64,000 bases of DNA, from the NCBI RefSeq assembly GCF_002952775.1, contig NZ_CP025066.1:496001-560000 (forward strand). The letters run 5' to 3'. The position numbers and the translations under genes are program-made. This document shows positions 18,474 to 27,255 of the stretch, piece by piece. The stretch's first letter is position 1, and each line of letters begins with the position of its first letter. The DNA comes from Halalkaliarchaeum desulfuricum (GTDB lineage: Archaea > Halobacteriota > Halobacteria > Halobacteriales > Haloferacaceae). Below the pieces are notes generated by a model that worked only from the letters and a program-made list of their open reading frames with translations, was not told the DNA's origin and searched no databases.

Positions 18474-18708
18474 GCGAGGCGTTTCACCGCCGGAGCGGGC
18501 GACGCCCGCGGAGGCGGCTTTTTTGATCGAGATTTTTTGGCGGGGGTCGAACGAACGCAGTGAGTGAGGCCCCCGTTAAAAAAGGTCGGAACGCGAGGCG
18601 TTTCACCGCCGGAGCGGGCGACGCCCGCGGAGGCGGCTTTTTTGATCGAGATTTTTTGGCGGGGGTCGAACGAACGCAGTGAGTGAGGCCCCCGTTAAAA
18701 AAGGTCGG
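18474..18708. repeat. 116-bp unit tandemly duplicated, with hairpins and T runs
   Basis: Bases 18474-18589 and 18593-18708 are the same 116-bp unit, period 119. Each unit contains a nested palindrome (CCGCC ... GCGGGC-GAC-GCCCGC ... GGCGG) followed on the plus strand by CTTTTTT. It also contains a second hairpin with GGGGG and CCCCC arms flanked by AAAAAA runs. The block lies immediately after the stop of the minus-strand aMBF1 gene, so it may act as a (duplicated) transcription terminator. Confidence 0.85.
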
Positions 18709-18711
18709 TGT

Positions 18712-19245
18712 TTAATCCTTCCGCTTCACGACGTCGCCAAGCGTCATCGTTCCCGAGGAGTCGCTCGACCACTCGGAGTCTTCCACGTCCTCGCCCTCGA
18801 GGAGCGAGATATCGAGTTCCCGCTCGAGTTTCTTTTGGACGTCGTCGCTGGGGAGGATGTCGCCGCGCTCGAGCTTTCGGATCAGGCTCGCCTTCTCGTT
18901 GAGCTTCTTCGCGAGGTCCTCCTGACTCATCCCGGTCGACTCCCGCGCGTTCCGGATCCGGGTGTCGTAGTCGGCCGCGAGCTCGTCCATCTCGTCGAAC
19001 ATGTCCCGCCGGCGCGAGGAGGAGCCTCCGGATCCCGAAGCGCCGGAGCTCCCGCCGCCGGAACCGCCCGAGGACGTGCCCGAACTCGAGGTCGTCGAGT
19101 ACTTGCTCCCCGACGAACTGGTGGACTCGGTGCGGACCTCCGTGCCGAACTCGGAACAGGAATCACAAAGCTCCAGTTCGGCGCCTTCGACCTTGGTCGT
19201 GGTGAGGGACGACTTCTCCGCACCACACATCTCACACTGGGGCAT
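18712..19245 (-). CDS. Archaeal multiprotein bridging factor 1 homolog (aMBF1)
   Basis: Zn-ribbon plus helix-turn-helix protein of the MBF1 family; archaeal MBF1 binds ribosomes and is transcription-related. The N-terminal ribbon is MPQCEMCGAEK...LCDSC, followed by a Ser/Gly-rich linker of about 45 residues. The Cro/C1-type HTH is RIRNARESTGMSQEDLAKKLNEKASLIRKLERG split over its usual helices. I use the ATG at 19245, directly before the ribbon; the longer form adds 15 hydrophobic residues that do not belong to the family. Confidence 0.88.
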   Translation of the reverse strand: MPQCEMCGAEKSSLTTTKVEGAELELCDSCSEFGTEVRTESTSSSGSKYSTTSSSGTSSGGSGGGSSGASGSGGSSSRRRDMFDEMDELAADYDTRIRNARESTGMSQEDLAKKLNEKASLIRKLERGDILPSDDVQKKLERELDISLLEGEDVEDSEWSSDSSGTMTLGDVVKRKD

Positions 19246-19308
19246 ACACGTCTGTACCGCCGCCGAGAGTAAAAACCACACGCACGCCACGCCGGCCGAA
19301 TTATCAGC

Positions 19309-19911
19309 TCACAGATCCGACCACGCGCCGTAGAACCGCTGGAGCGCAGTGAGGTGACCCACGATCGCGAACGCGACGAGCAGGAGTTCGACGATCGTCA
19401 GGCCGGCGACCAATTCCCCGGGGACGATCGCCGCAACGACGCCGACGACGCCAACGAGCGCGAGCCGATCCGCGCGCCCGAGCGCGCCGCCGTACTCCCG
19501 GCCGAGGCCGACCGCCTGGATCTGGGTGCCGAGATACGACGTCATCAACACGCCGGTTACGGCCAGAAAACCCAGTAGATACGCTCCCATCCCCGCCGCG
19601 AGCCCGGCGATGATCGCGATGTCCGCGTAGCGATCCAGCACGTGATCCAAAAGATCCCCGCCCGCCGACGCCTCCCCCTGGCGACGGGCGAGCGCGCCGT
19701 CGACCAGGTCGAACCAGCCGTTCGCGAACACCAGCACCGCGCCGGCGACGAACCAGACCGGCTCTGCGATCGCGAACGCCCCGCCGGCAGCCAGCGCACA
19801 GACAAACGCCAGCACACTCACCCCGTCCGGGGAGAGCCCGACCGCGTCGGCGGCGTCGACGAACGGCGTCAGCGCCCTGTCGGCGATCGGACGGAGCCGA
19901 TCCAGCGTCAC
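19309..19911 (-). CDS. CDP-alcohol phosphatidyltransferase
   Basis: An integral membrane enzyme that transfers a phospho-alcohol from a CDP-lipid, or a CDP-alcohol to a lipid acceptor, in polar lipid synthesis. The signature DGxxARx8GxxxDxxxD is exact: DGALARRQGEASAGG, then DLLDHVLD. About five to six hydrophobic segments follow. GTG at 19911 is the start; it overlaps the adenylate kinase stop by 4 bp, so the two are probably co-translated. A long apparent N-terminal extension is only shadow reading across that neighbour. The exact alcohol substrate is unknown. Confidence 0.88.
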   Translation of the reverse strand: MTLDRLRPIADRALTPFVDAADAVGLSPDGVSVLAFVCALAAGGAFAIAEPVWFVAGAVLVFANGWFDLVDGALARRQGEASAGGDLLDHVLDRYADIAIIAGLAAGMGAYLLGFLAVTGVLMTSYLGTQIQAVGLGREYGGALGRADRLALVGVVGVVAAIVPGELVAGLTIVELLLVAFAIVGHLTALQRFYGAWSDL

Positions 19912-20495
19912 CCGTCGATCCCTCCCGGAAGATACTCGAGGTAGTCGACTTCGCCGGCGCCCGGTGCCCGCTTTCCGAGCACGACTGCGACGATCTCCTC
20001 GGCGACCGCCGAACTCGATCGGTCGGTGGTGTCGATCTCGTACACCGACGCCCGACCGTGGCGTTCGACCGCCTCCGAGAGGATCACGTCGAGCGCCTCG
20101 CTCTCGCGGTTCTCCCGTGCCTTTCCGGGTGACTCCCCGCGGTTCAGCAGGCGCTCTTCTAGCACGTCCGGGCGGCACCGCAGCACTACCACCCGGTCCG
20201 CCTCGAGGTGGTGGGCGACGTGCGACTCGACGATCCCGTCCCAGTCGCCCAGACGGTCGCGCACCGCCCCGAGGTCGACGACGAGGGTGTCTCGCTCCTC
20301 GTCGCGGTCTGTCCACAGCCCCTCGGCTTTCACGAGATCGTTGAGGTGGACGACGTCGATGTCGAGGTCCCCGACCTCGGCGACCTGCTCGGTCGCGGAC
20401 GTCTTTCCGGTGCCGGGCGTTCCGGTCACGACGATCCGACGGGCACGGGTCCCGGGTGGCGACAGCTCGTCGCCGCCGTCCGTCCGGTCAGCCAC
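19908..20495 (-). CDS. Adenylate kinase AK6/Fap7 family NTPase
   Basis: A small P-loop kinase/ATPase with Walker A VVTGTPGTGKTS and the family segments VVHLNDLVKAEGLW, VVDLGAVRDRLGDWDGIVESHVAHHL and VVVLRCRPDVLEERLLNRG. Eukaryotic and archaeal Fap7 members act in small-subunit ribosome maturation. The GTG at 20495 overlaps the end of hisC by 8 bp and gives a protein of 195 residues. It is the middle gene of an overlapping set hisC, kinase, CDP-alcohol transferase. Confidence 0.88.
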   Translation of the reverse strand: MADRTDGGDELSPPGTRARRIVVTGTPGTGKTSATEQVAEVGDLDIDVVHLNDLVKAEGLWTDRDEERDTLVVDLGAVRDRLGDWDGIVESHVAHHLEADRVVVLRCRPDVLEERLLNRGESPGKARENRESEALDVILSEAVERHGRASVYEIDTTDRSSSAVAEEIVAVVLGKRAPGAGEVDYLEYLPGGIDG

Positions 20496-21588
20496 GCGTC
20501 CCCACCCCGGCGACGTCGGCGTCGGCGAGCACCTCATCGAGCGTCTCGACCGCGAGTTTCGTCTCCTCGCGGGTTCCACAGGAGATGCGGACGTACTCGG
20601 GGAGCCCGAAGCTCGTGCAGTCGCGGATCACTACACCCGCCTGTTTGCTTCGTTCGGCGACCGTTTCGGCGTCGCCCACGTGTGCCAGCACGAAGTTGGC
20701 CGCGCTCTCGACGGTCGGTGCGTCGAGTTCCGTCCGGAGGTACTCCCGGCTCCATCTCGCGGTTTCGACGGACGTCCGGAGGTGATCGTGGTCCCCGAGC
20801 GCCGCCATTGCCGCCCGGCAGGCGAGTTCGTTCACCGCAAACGGGGTGTTCACCCGGGCGTAGGCGTCCCCCCACGCCTCGGGGACGACAGCGTAGCCGA
20901 CCCGGAGTCCGGCGAGCCCGTACGCCTTCGAGAACGTCCGGGTCACCGCGAGGTTCTCGTGGGAGTCCAGTAGCTCGATGTTCGATGGGGACTCGCTGTA
21001 CTCGCCGTACGCCTCGTCGACGACGACGAGCGTCCGGTCCTCGACCGCCGAGAGCAGCTCCAGAAGTTGCTCCCGCGAGAACTCGGTTCCCGCCGGGTTG
21101 TGGGGCGTGGTCACGTAGACGATCCGCTCGCCGTCGTAGGCGGACAACACGGCGTCTGCGGTCCCGGCGAAGTCGTTTGCGGGCGAGAGCTCGTAAGTCG
21201 CCACGGCACCGTGGTGGTACCGGGCACTCATCGGGTAATACGCGAATCCCGGTTCGGGGGCGAGTACCCGATCACCCGGAGACAGCATCGCCCGTGCGAG
21301 GTAGTCCAGCGCGCCGTCGGCGCCCGGGGAGAGCCACACCTGCCGGGAGTCGACCCCCCACTCCTCGGCGATCCGATCGGTCAGGTCGGCGTGGGCGGCC
21401 TTCGGATACTGGTGAATCCGGCCGGCGTGCTCCTGTATCGCGTCGACGGCTGCGGGGCTGGGTCCGTGTGGGTTCTCGTTCGAGGAGAGCGCAACGAGGT
21501 CGTCGGGATCGACGCCGAGTTCCCGGGCGACCTCCTCGATGCCGCTTCCGGGGACGTACGGCGAGTGTGAAGAGAGGTCCCGTGGGTG
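20488..21588 (-). CDS. hisC: Histidinol-phosphate aminotransferase
   Basis: PLP aminotransferase of histidine biosynthesis. SSNENPHGPSPAAVDAI, the nucleotide-fold stretch VYVTTPHNPAGTEF, VVVDEAYGEYS and the PLP lysine in TRTFSKAYGLAGLRVG are all as in HisC. ATG at 21588 (MHPRDLSSHSPYVPG) is preferred, since a TTAAGT box lies about 27 bp before it; a start 14 codons upstream is possible. First gene of an overlapping three-gene set. The opposite pathway, hut, is also in this window. Confidence 0.93.
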   Translation of the reverse strand, partial: HPRDLSSHSPYVPGSGIEEVARELGVDPDDLVALSSNENPHGPSPAAVDAIQEHAGRIHQYPKAAHADLTDRIAEEWGVDSRQVWLSPGADGALDYLARAMLSPGDRVLAPEPGFAYYPMSARYHHGAVATYELSPANDFAGTADAVLSAYDGERIVYVTTPHNPAGTEFSREQLLELLSAVEDRTLVVVDEAYGEYSESPSNIELLDSHENLAVTRTFSKAYGLAGLRVGYAVVPEAWGDAYARVNTPFAVNELACRAAMAALGDHDHLRTSVETARWSREYLRTELDAPTVESAANFVLAHVGDAETVAERSKQAGVVIRDCTSFGLPEYVRISCGTREETKLAVETLDEVLADADVAGVGTRG

Positions 21589-21734
21589 CATGTCGAAAAC
21601 CTCGGGACCGCGCGACTTAAGGGTGCTCAAGCGGGATCGGCCCCACGGCCCGGGGTCGATTTCGCGCCGTTATTTTTTGCTTTTTCAGTGGCGGCTTTCG
21701 TGGCTCCTTTGTTCGTTCGCTCCCTGGAGAGGGC

Positions 21735-22292
21735 ATGGACGATTACGACGCTATCGTGTACGATCTCGATGGCACCCTCGTCAGGCTCGACGTCGACTGG
21801 GGGGCAGTCACCCAGGAGGCGGTGACGGTGTATCGCGAGGCGGGAGTCGACCCGCCGACCGGAGACCTCTGGACACTGCTGGACGACGCCGAAGCACACG
21901 GCGTCGGCGAGGCGGTCGCGGGACTCGTCTGCAGGCGGGAACGCGAGGGGGCACGCCGGTCGGAGCGACTGTTTCTCGCCGACGACCTCCGCGAACGCGC
22001 CGGGGACGGCGTTCCTGTCGGCGTCTGTTCGCTCAACTGCGAGGACGCCGTCCGGATCGCGCTCTCGGAACACGAACTCGCCGGGTCGGTCACGGAAGAA
22101 GCGATCGTGGGACGTGACACGCTCGCGACGCGCAAGCCTGATCCGGAGCCGTTGCGTTCGACGTGTCGGGCGCTTCAAGTCGACCCCGGCCGAACGCTGT
22201 TCGTCGGCGACTCGCCCAGAGACGAGCAAACTGCAGAGCGTGCCGGCGCCGGGTTCGTGTACGTCTCCGAACTGGAAGGAACGCTTCCCTAG
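21735..22292 (+). CDS. HAD family hydrolase
   Basis: A phosphatase-like protein of the haloacid dehalogenase superfamily. Motif I is YDLDGTLVRL with the nucleophile Asp; motif II is in PVGVCSLNCE (Ser); motif III is the lysine in LATRKPDPEPL; motif IV is LFVGDSPRDEQTAERAG. A small alpha-helical cap lies between motifs I and II. At 185 residues it is short but complete. Substrate unknown. Its end overlaps the stop of the convergent DUF5822 gene by 4 bp. Confidence 0.88.
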   Translation: MDDYDAIVYDLDGTLVRLDVDWGAVTQEAVTVYREAGVDPPTGDLWTLLDDAEAHGVGEAVAGLVCRREREGARRSERLFLADDLRERAGDGVPVGVCSLNCEDAVRIALSEHELAGSVTEEAIVGRDTLATRKPDPEPLRSTCRALQVDPGRTLFVGDSPRDEQTAERAGAGFVYVSELEGTLP

Positions 22293-22540
22293 ACAGCGTC
22301 GGAGATCCGGTATCGTTTCGCATAGGCGAACACCGCGATCGCCGTCACGAACCAGATCGGCGCGCCGACCCGTATCGCGAACGCGGCGCGTTCCCCCCAC
22401 GTCGCGAGTTCGACGCCGGTTCCGGAAGCGAGCAGCGCGACGACGGGCGCGCCCACCAGGATGGTGACGACGAACGTCACCTGCATCACCCAACCGTAGT
22501 CGACTCCCTCGGGGTCGGTCTCCTCGACGACTCGTGGCAC
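22289..22540 (-). CDS. DUF5822 family small membrane protein
   Basis: An 83-residue protein with two membrane helices (MQVTFVVTILVGAPVVALLA and FAIRVGAPIWFVTAIAVFAY) after a short acidic N terminus VVEETDPEGVDYGW. I start it at the GTG at 22540; the much longer open frame upstream is a shadow across panB. The DUF name is from memory and no function is known. Confidence 0.7.
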   Translation of the reverse strand: MPRVVEETDPEGVDYGWVMQVTFVVTILVGAPVVALLASGTGVELATWGERAAFAIRVGAPIWFVTAIAVFAYAKRYRISDAV

Positions 22541-22639
22541 GGCCGGGCGATTGGCGGGGTGGCGAGTAAGAGCTACCGGTTTTCCGTCCCGCTGCCGCCC
22601 CAGTCGTGTCGTCGAACCCGATCGACGCTCACCGGACGC

Positions 22640-22645
22640 TTTATT
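22640..22645 (+). promoter_or_regulatory. TATA-like box of panB
   Basis: TTTATT is centred 27 bp before the panB ATG at 22670, consistent with a leaderless transcript. Confidence 0.45.
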
Positions 22646-22669
22646 CTCCGGGTGGCTGAACGTGGGCGT

Positions 22670-23482
22670 ATGGTGACGACACGTGACCTCCGCGAGCGCG
22701 CCGGCGAGGAGCCGATCACCATGCTGACGGCGTACGACGCGCCGACCGCAGCGATCGTCGACGAGGCGGGTGTCGACGTGATCCTGGTGGGCGACAGCAT
22801 GGGAAACGCAGTGCTCGGATACGACACGACGCTGCCGGTGACACTCGAGGAGATGCACAGCCGGACGGCTGCGGTCGCCCGGGCGACCGAGGAGGCGCTG
22901 GTCGTCGCCGACATGCCGTTTCTCTCCTTCGGCGTCGACGCGGCCGAAAGCGTCGAAAACGCCGGGCGACTCCTGAAGGAGGCGAACGCGGACGCGATCA
23001 AAATCGAGAGCGGCCGGCACACGGTCGAACTCACCGAGCGACTCACTCGGGTCGGGATTCCGGTGATGGCACATGTCGGGCTCACGCCACAGCAAGTCAA
23101 CCAGCTCGGCGGGTACGCCAGACAGGGGACCACGGAGAACGCCGCCAGAGATCTGATCGAACTCGCGATCGCCCATCAGGAGGCCGGGGCGTTCTCGATC
23201 GTGCTGGAACACGTCCCCGCGAACGTCGCAGCCAGGGTGACCGACGAGCTTTCCATTCCCACGATCGGGATCGGCGCCGGCGGCGACTGCGACGGACAGG
23301 TGCTCGTGATCACCGACGTCCTCGGGATCGAGGAGGAGTCGCCGTCGTTTTCGAAACAGTACGCCGACCTCCGGGGCGAGATGGCACGGGCCGTCGAGGC
23401 GTTCAAACGGGAGGTCGAATCCGGCGAGTTCCCGGCCGAGGAACACACCCACGTCGAGGAGGATCTCGGAGAGCTGAATTGA
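22670..23482 (+). CDS. panB: 3-Methyl-2-oxobutanoate hydroxymethyltransferase (ketopantoate hydroxymethyltransferase)
   Basis: First committed step of pantothenate and coenzyme A synthesis. MLTAYDAPTAAIVDEAGVD, ILVGDSMGNAVLGYDTTLPV (metal-binding Asp) and IGIGAGGDCDGQVLVITD are family signatures. The catalytic glutamate region reads VLEHVPANVA. At 270 residues it is full length with the ATG at 22670; open frame further upstream overlaps the convergent DUF5822 gene and is not coding. Monocistronic as far as can be seen. Confidence 0.95.
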   Translation: MVTTRDLRERAGEEPITMLTAYDAPTAAIVDEAGVDVILVGDSMGNAVLGYDTTLPVTLEEMHSRTAAVARATEEALVVADMPFLSFGVDAAESVENAGRLLKEANADAIKIESGRHTVELTERLTRVGIPVMAHVGLTPQQVNQLGGYARQGTTENAARDLIELAIAHQEAGAFSIVLEHVPANVAARVTDELSIPTIGIGAGGDCDGQVLVITDVLGIEEESPSFSKQYADLRGEMARAVEAFKREVESGEFPAEEHTHVEEDLGELN

Positions 23483-23515
23483 GTGGCTACGCCCCCGGGC
23501 GGCGGGCCGGCGACG

Positions 23516-24484
23516 TTACTGCCCGTTTCCGATCCGGCTGTGGGCCCCGATGAGCGCGCCGGCGAAGTCGAGCCCCTCGATGTGGGTGTCCTCGTCGATG
23601 ATCGATCGTTTGATCTCCGCGTCCCGGATCGTCACATCCGGAAAGACGATCGTCTCCGAGAGCGACGAGTCGTCGACCGAAGAGTCGGCCATCACGTGGA
23701 CGTTCTCGCCCAGCCGGGAGTTCTCGACGGTCGCGTCGGGATGAACGCGACAGTCGCCGTCGAGCTTCCATCGCACGGCGTCGAGATAGCTTTCGGGGGT
23801 GCCGATGTCGAACCACGCGCCGTCGAAGGTAAAGGCGTACACCGGGTTTCGCTCCTGGAGCCACTGGATGAACCACCCGGGTTCGTCGGGGTTGTTTCCC
23901 CCCTCGAGATACGTCTCGAACAGCGACAGCGACGCCGCGGGGAACGCGTAGCAGGCGATCGACACCAGCGTCGAGTGGGGGTCGTCAGGCTTTTCCTGAA
24001 AGTCGATGACGCGTTCGCCGTCGAGTTCGACCAGCCCGTAGGACTTGGCTCGCTCGCGAGATCCGACGTCGTAGGCGGCGAGGGCGGGTGTCTCCCGGCG
24101 CTGGTAAAAGTCGACGAACTCCGCGAGGTCGAAGCTGATGAGGTTGTCGCCGGCCACCACCAGCAGGTCGTCGTCGATCCCCTCCCGTCGGATGAGTTGT
24201 GCGAGCGCACCGATCACGCCGAACTTCTCCGACTCGTTTTCGGTGTCCTCGACCGAGAGGCTCGGCTTCTCGTAGGGGGCCTCGGCGAGATACTCCCTGA
24301 AGTCCTCCTCGAAGCGTTCGTTCGTGCTGACGTACACCTCCTCGATCCGGTCGTCGACCTCCAGATCTGCGAACGTCTCGTCGATCACCGTGTTCTCGCC
24401 GACGGGGAGGAACATCTTCGGCCGGTTTTTCGTTATCGGCCACAGACGCGTCGCGTACCCGCCCGCGAGCACGATCGCCTTCAT
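23516..24484 (-). CDS. Sugar nucleotidyltransferase (glucose-1-phosphate thymidylyltransferase-like)
   Basis: A GT-A-fold nucleotidyltransferase that activates a sugar-1-phosphate with an NTP. The N terminus MKAIVLAGGYATRLWPIT is the nucleotide-binding signature; VVAGDNLISFDL contains the metal-binding Asp, and IDFQEKPDDP the sugar-phosphate site. The last third (from about residue 235) is a left-handed beta-helix with hexapeptide-like repeats. The sugar and nucleotide are not determinable. It is not next to other sugar-nucleotide genes, although three glycosyltransferases occur 21-32 kb away. Confidence 0.88.
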   Translation of the reverse strand: MKAIVLAGGYATRLWPITKNRPKMFLPVGENTVIDETFADLEVDDRIEEVYVSTNERFEEDFREYLAEAPYEKPSLSVEDTENESEKFGVIGALAQLIRREGIDDDLLVVAGDNLISFDLAEFVDFYQRRETPALAAYDVGSRERAKSYGLVELDGERVIDFQEKPDDPHSTLVSIACYAFPAASLSLFETYLEGGNNPDEPGWFIQWLQERNPVYAFTFDGAWFDIGTPESYLDAVRWKLDGDCRVHPDATVENSRLGENVHVMADSSVDDSSLSETIVFPDVTIRDAEIKRSIIDEDTHIEGLDFAGALIGAHSRIGNGQ

Positions 24485-24543
24485 GACTACAGGGTTACTG
24501 CCTGCCGGTAAGTCTCTTTTCCTCGGCGGCCGTGGCGGTGAAC

Positions 24544-24858
24544 ATGAGCGAGGAACCGGTCGACGGACCGACGAGCCGTACCACCCGCCAACGGATCGCC
24601 GACGCCCTCCGAGAGAAGGAGGCGAGCGCGAGCGAACTCGCCGCCGAGGTCGACGTGCCGGTTCCGGTCGTCTACGACCATCTCACCCATGTCGCGAAAT
24701 CGTTGTCCGGAAGCGGCGAGGAGCTGCTCGTCGCGCCGCCGACGTGTCGCCGGTGCGGCTTCGACGGGTTCGACGACCCCGCAAACCAGCCGTCGCGGTG
24801 TCCCGAGTGCCGAAGCGAAGACATCGCAGAACCCGTTTTTACGATCGGGGAGGCGTGA
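24544..24858 (+). CDS. Predicted transcriptional regulator, HTH plus zinc ribbon
   Basis: A 104-residue protein with an ArsR-like helix-turn-helix (TRQRIADALREKEASASEL, VPVPVVYDHLTHVAKSL) followed by a rubredoxin-like zinc ribbon CRRCGF...CPEC. This matches the archaeal family annotated as HTH and zinc-ribbon regulators. ATG at 24544 is preferred over a GTG four codons earlier. It is transcribed away from the nucleotidyltransferase gene with 59 bp between them. Confidence 0.82.
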   Translation: MSEEPVDGPTSRTTRQRIADALREKEASASELAAEVDVPVPVVYDHLTHVAKSLSGSGEELLVAPPTCRRCGFDGFDDPANQPSRCPECRSEDIAEPVFTIGEA

Positions 24859-24930
24859 AGGGAACCCGCGTTTACGCTCGCTGATGAGTGAGTGGAATCC
24901 ACAGGCGACCGAAGATGGACCGACGGCCGG

Positions 24931-25497
24931 CTATCCGTCACCGCGGGGATCGTCGATGATGACCTCGCCGTTCTCGACGGAGACGTTGATGAGCGTCTTC
25001 ACCCGGTAGTCGGTGTCGTCGAGCTCGTTGGGACCGGTCTTCTTGATGACGGCGACGATGTCGATGATCTCGGCGCCGATGTCCGAGAGGGCCTCGAGAA
25101 TTCCTTTCATCGTGCCCCCGGTCGAGAGCACGTCGTCGAGAACGAGCACGCTGTCGCCGGCCTCGACGTCGTTGATAAACATCTCCGACTCCGAGTAGCC
25201 GGTTTTCTTGGCCAGCGAAACTTCTCCCTCGAGTCCGTACTCCCGCTTGCGGATGACGACAAGCGGGATGTCGGTCATCAGCGAGACGGCAGTGGAGATG
25301 TGGATCCCCATCGCCGCGGGAGTGACGATCTTGTCCACATCTTCGAGTTCCGCCTTCCGAATGATCTTGATGACGATCTCCCGGAGCAGTTCCGGTTCGA
25401 GCATCGGGACGCCGTCGCTGATGGGGTGAACGAAGTACTGGTATTCGCCCTTCTCGATGATCGGGGCGTCGAGCAACGACTGTTCCAGTCGATCCAT
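24931..25497 (-). CDS. hpt: Hypoxanthine/guanine phosphoribosyltransferase, archaeal type
   Basis: Purine salvage enzyme attaching PRPP ribose phosphate to hypoxanthine or guanine. The PRPP-binding motif is [17 protein letters not shown]; other family segments are [15 protein letters not shown] and [17 protein letters not shown] at 25497 ([12 protein letters not shown]) gives 188 residues, the usual archaeal Hpt length. The same fold also serves adenine phosphoribosyltransferases, so the base preference is inferred. Confidence 0.88.
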   Translation of the reverse strand: MDRLEQSLLDAPIIEKGEYQYFVHPISDGVPMLEPELLREIVIKIIRKAELEDVDKIVTPAAMGIHISTAVSLMTDIPLVVIRKREYGLEGEVSLAKKTGYSESEMFINDVEAGDSVLVLDDVLSTGGTMKGILEALSDIGAEIIDIVAVIKKTGPNELDDTDYRVKTLINVSVENGEVIIDDPRGDG

Positions 25498-25566
25498 GTC
25501 GTCGGTAGCGGGCAGAGTGGGGTAAAATGTGACGGTTCTCGAATGAGTGGTCGACAGGACCGCCAC

Positions 25567-27255
25567 TCACCCGTACCGTCGCTCAGTTTCGAGGACCTCC
25601 ATCAGATCCAGGAACTCGCGGTGGTCGGCCTCCAGTGTCGCCACCATGCGTTCGTCGCCGAGCACCCGTTCGACGTTCTCGACCAGTTGATCCGACGCCA
25701 AGATGTCGGGCACGGCGACGAAATCCGCCCCCGCGTCGAGTAGCTCACTGGCGACGGTGGACTGGTCGGCCCTGAGGATCACGTCGGCGTCGGTGTCGTG
25801 TTCCAGCAGCGATTCGGACACCGGCCTGTGGTCGACCGTCGAGACGACGAGGCCCGCATGTCGGATTCGGGCCAGCTCCATCGGATAAGACGCCATCGCG
25901 TCGCCGAAGACGTAATTCCGACAGTTCTCGCGGAGATTCCCCCGGACAGTGGGGTCGTTTTCCACGACGACGTAGGGCACCTCGAGTTCCTCGAGCGTCT
26001 CGACGATACGTCGCCCCTGACGTCCGTACCCGATCACGACCACGTGTTCAGCGATCCCCTCATCGATGCTGCTATTGGTGTCGATGTGCCGTGTCTGCCC
26101 CTCGAGGAACCGCGACAGCACTATCTCGTAAAACAGCTGCTCGTACCGTCCCGCAACGGAGCTCAACAGCATCGTCGCGGCGCCCGCGAGCACGATCGCA
26201 TCGAAAAGCGGCGTCGCGATCGTTCCGAGCAGCCACCCCTGTATAGCGATCACGAGCGACAGTTCGCTCACCTGGTTGAGATTCGACGCCGTCAGGAAGG
26301 CGGTTCGACCGTCGTACCCTTCCAGAACGAACGCGGCGGCGTGGACCGCAGGATTGACGGCGACGACAAGCAGCGTGAGGACGGTTGCGAGCACGAGCAC
26401 CTCCGGAGTCGGGACGCTGACGAGCGCGCCGAGCGTGACGAAGAAGATCGCGGCGAAGAAGTCCTTGATCGACTCGATCCCGTTGCGGACCCCGAGAGAC
26501 TCCACACCCTCGCTCCGGACTGCGAGCCCGGCCGCGAACGCGGCGACGACAATCGAGATTCCGACAGCCTCCGCGGCGGCGATGAACGCGATCAAAATCG
26601 AGATACTGCCCATCAGGATCAGCTCCTCCCCGCCGTCGGCCACACGAACCAGTGCCGGGTAGCCGTGGCGGTAAATGAGCAGCCCGGCGAGGACGAACAA
26701 CACGCCGTAGCCGATCTTCGAGGTGACGAGTTGCGAATCCGCGAGGACGTCAGCAGAGAGAATCAACACCGCCCCGAGGGCGACCACGTCGTCGAAGAAG
26801 TGGATCGACGACGCCAGGCGACCGTACAGCATCCCCTCCCGGATCTCCCGTTCGAGGATCTGCGATCCAACGAGCGTCGAACTCAACGTGGCCGCCGCGC
26901 CGAAGTACAGGGCGTTCCGGAACGGATCCTGGAATCCGTACAGGTCCCCCAGCGCGTACCCGACCACGATCGCGACCGGGGCGACCACGATCAGTTGGGC
27001 GAACGCGGCCACCTCACCGTCGCGAAGCACCGCCTGGAGGTCACCGATGTCGACACGGATGCCGAACACGAACACCAGGAAGGCGATCCCCCACAGCGCC
27101 AGATCCACCAGTGCTGGCTGACCGACGACGAGACCGGTTAGCAGCCCGGCGATGATATAAAACGGCACGATGGGGAGTTCCAGCTGGTTTGCGACCAGCA
27201 ACAGCGCTCCGGCAGTGACGAACACCACCGCGAGGGCGATCACGATGTCAGTCAT
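25567..27255 (-). CDS. CPA2-type cation/proton antiporter with TrkA-N domain (second of tandem pair)
   Basis: A monovalent cation:proton antiporter of the CPA2 (Kef/Nha) type. About 12 hydrophobic segments cover residues 1-385, starting MTDIVIALAVVFVTAGALLL. The cytoplasmic C-terminal part is an RCK/TrkA-N nucleotide-binding domain with an intact glycine motif in VVVIGYGRQGRRIVETL and the acidic ribose-binding end in VVENDP. The start at 27255 overlaps the upstream antiporter gene by 8 bp, so the two are likely co-translated. Ion specificity (K+ or Na+) cannot be read from sequence. Confidence 0.88.
   Translation of the reverse strand: MTDIVIALAVVFVTAGALLLVANQLELPIVPFYIIAGLLTGLVVGQPALVDLALWGIAFLVFVFGIRVDIGDLQAVLRDGEVAAFAQLIVVAPVAIVVGYALGDLYGFQDPFRNALYFGAAATLSSTLVGSQILEREIREGMLYGRLASSIHFFDDVVALGAVLILSADVLADSQLVTSKIGYGVLFVLAGLLIYRHGYPALVRVADGGEELILMGSISILIAFIAAAEAVGISIVVAAFAAGLAVRSEGVESLGVRNGIESIKDFFAAIFFVTLGALVSVPTPEVLVLATVLTLLVVAVNPAVHAAAFVLEGYDGRTAFLTASNLNQVSELSLVIAIQGWLLGTIATPLFDAIVLAGAATMLLSSVAGRYEQLFYEIVLSRFLEGQTRHIDTNSSIDEGIAEHVVVIGYGRQGRRIVETLEELEVPYVVVENDPTVRGNLRENCRNYVFGDAMASYPMELARIRHAGLVVSTVDHRPVSESLLEHDTDADVILRADQSTVASELLDAGADFVAVPDILASDQLVENVERVLGDERMVATLEADHREFLDLMEVLETERRYG

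Noticed and set aside
18224-18487. Possible transposase fragment on the minus strand
   Set aside because: I could not match it to a known haloarchaeal IS family, and it runs into the tandem repeat.
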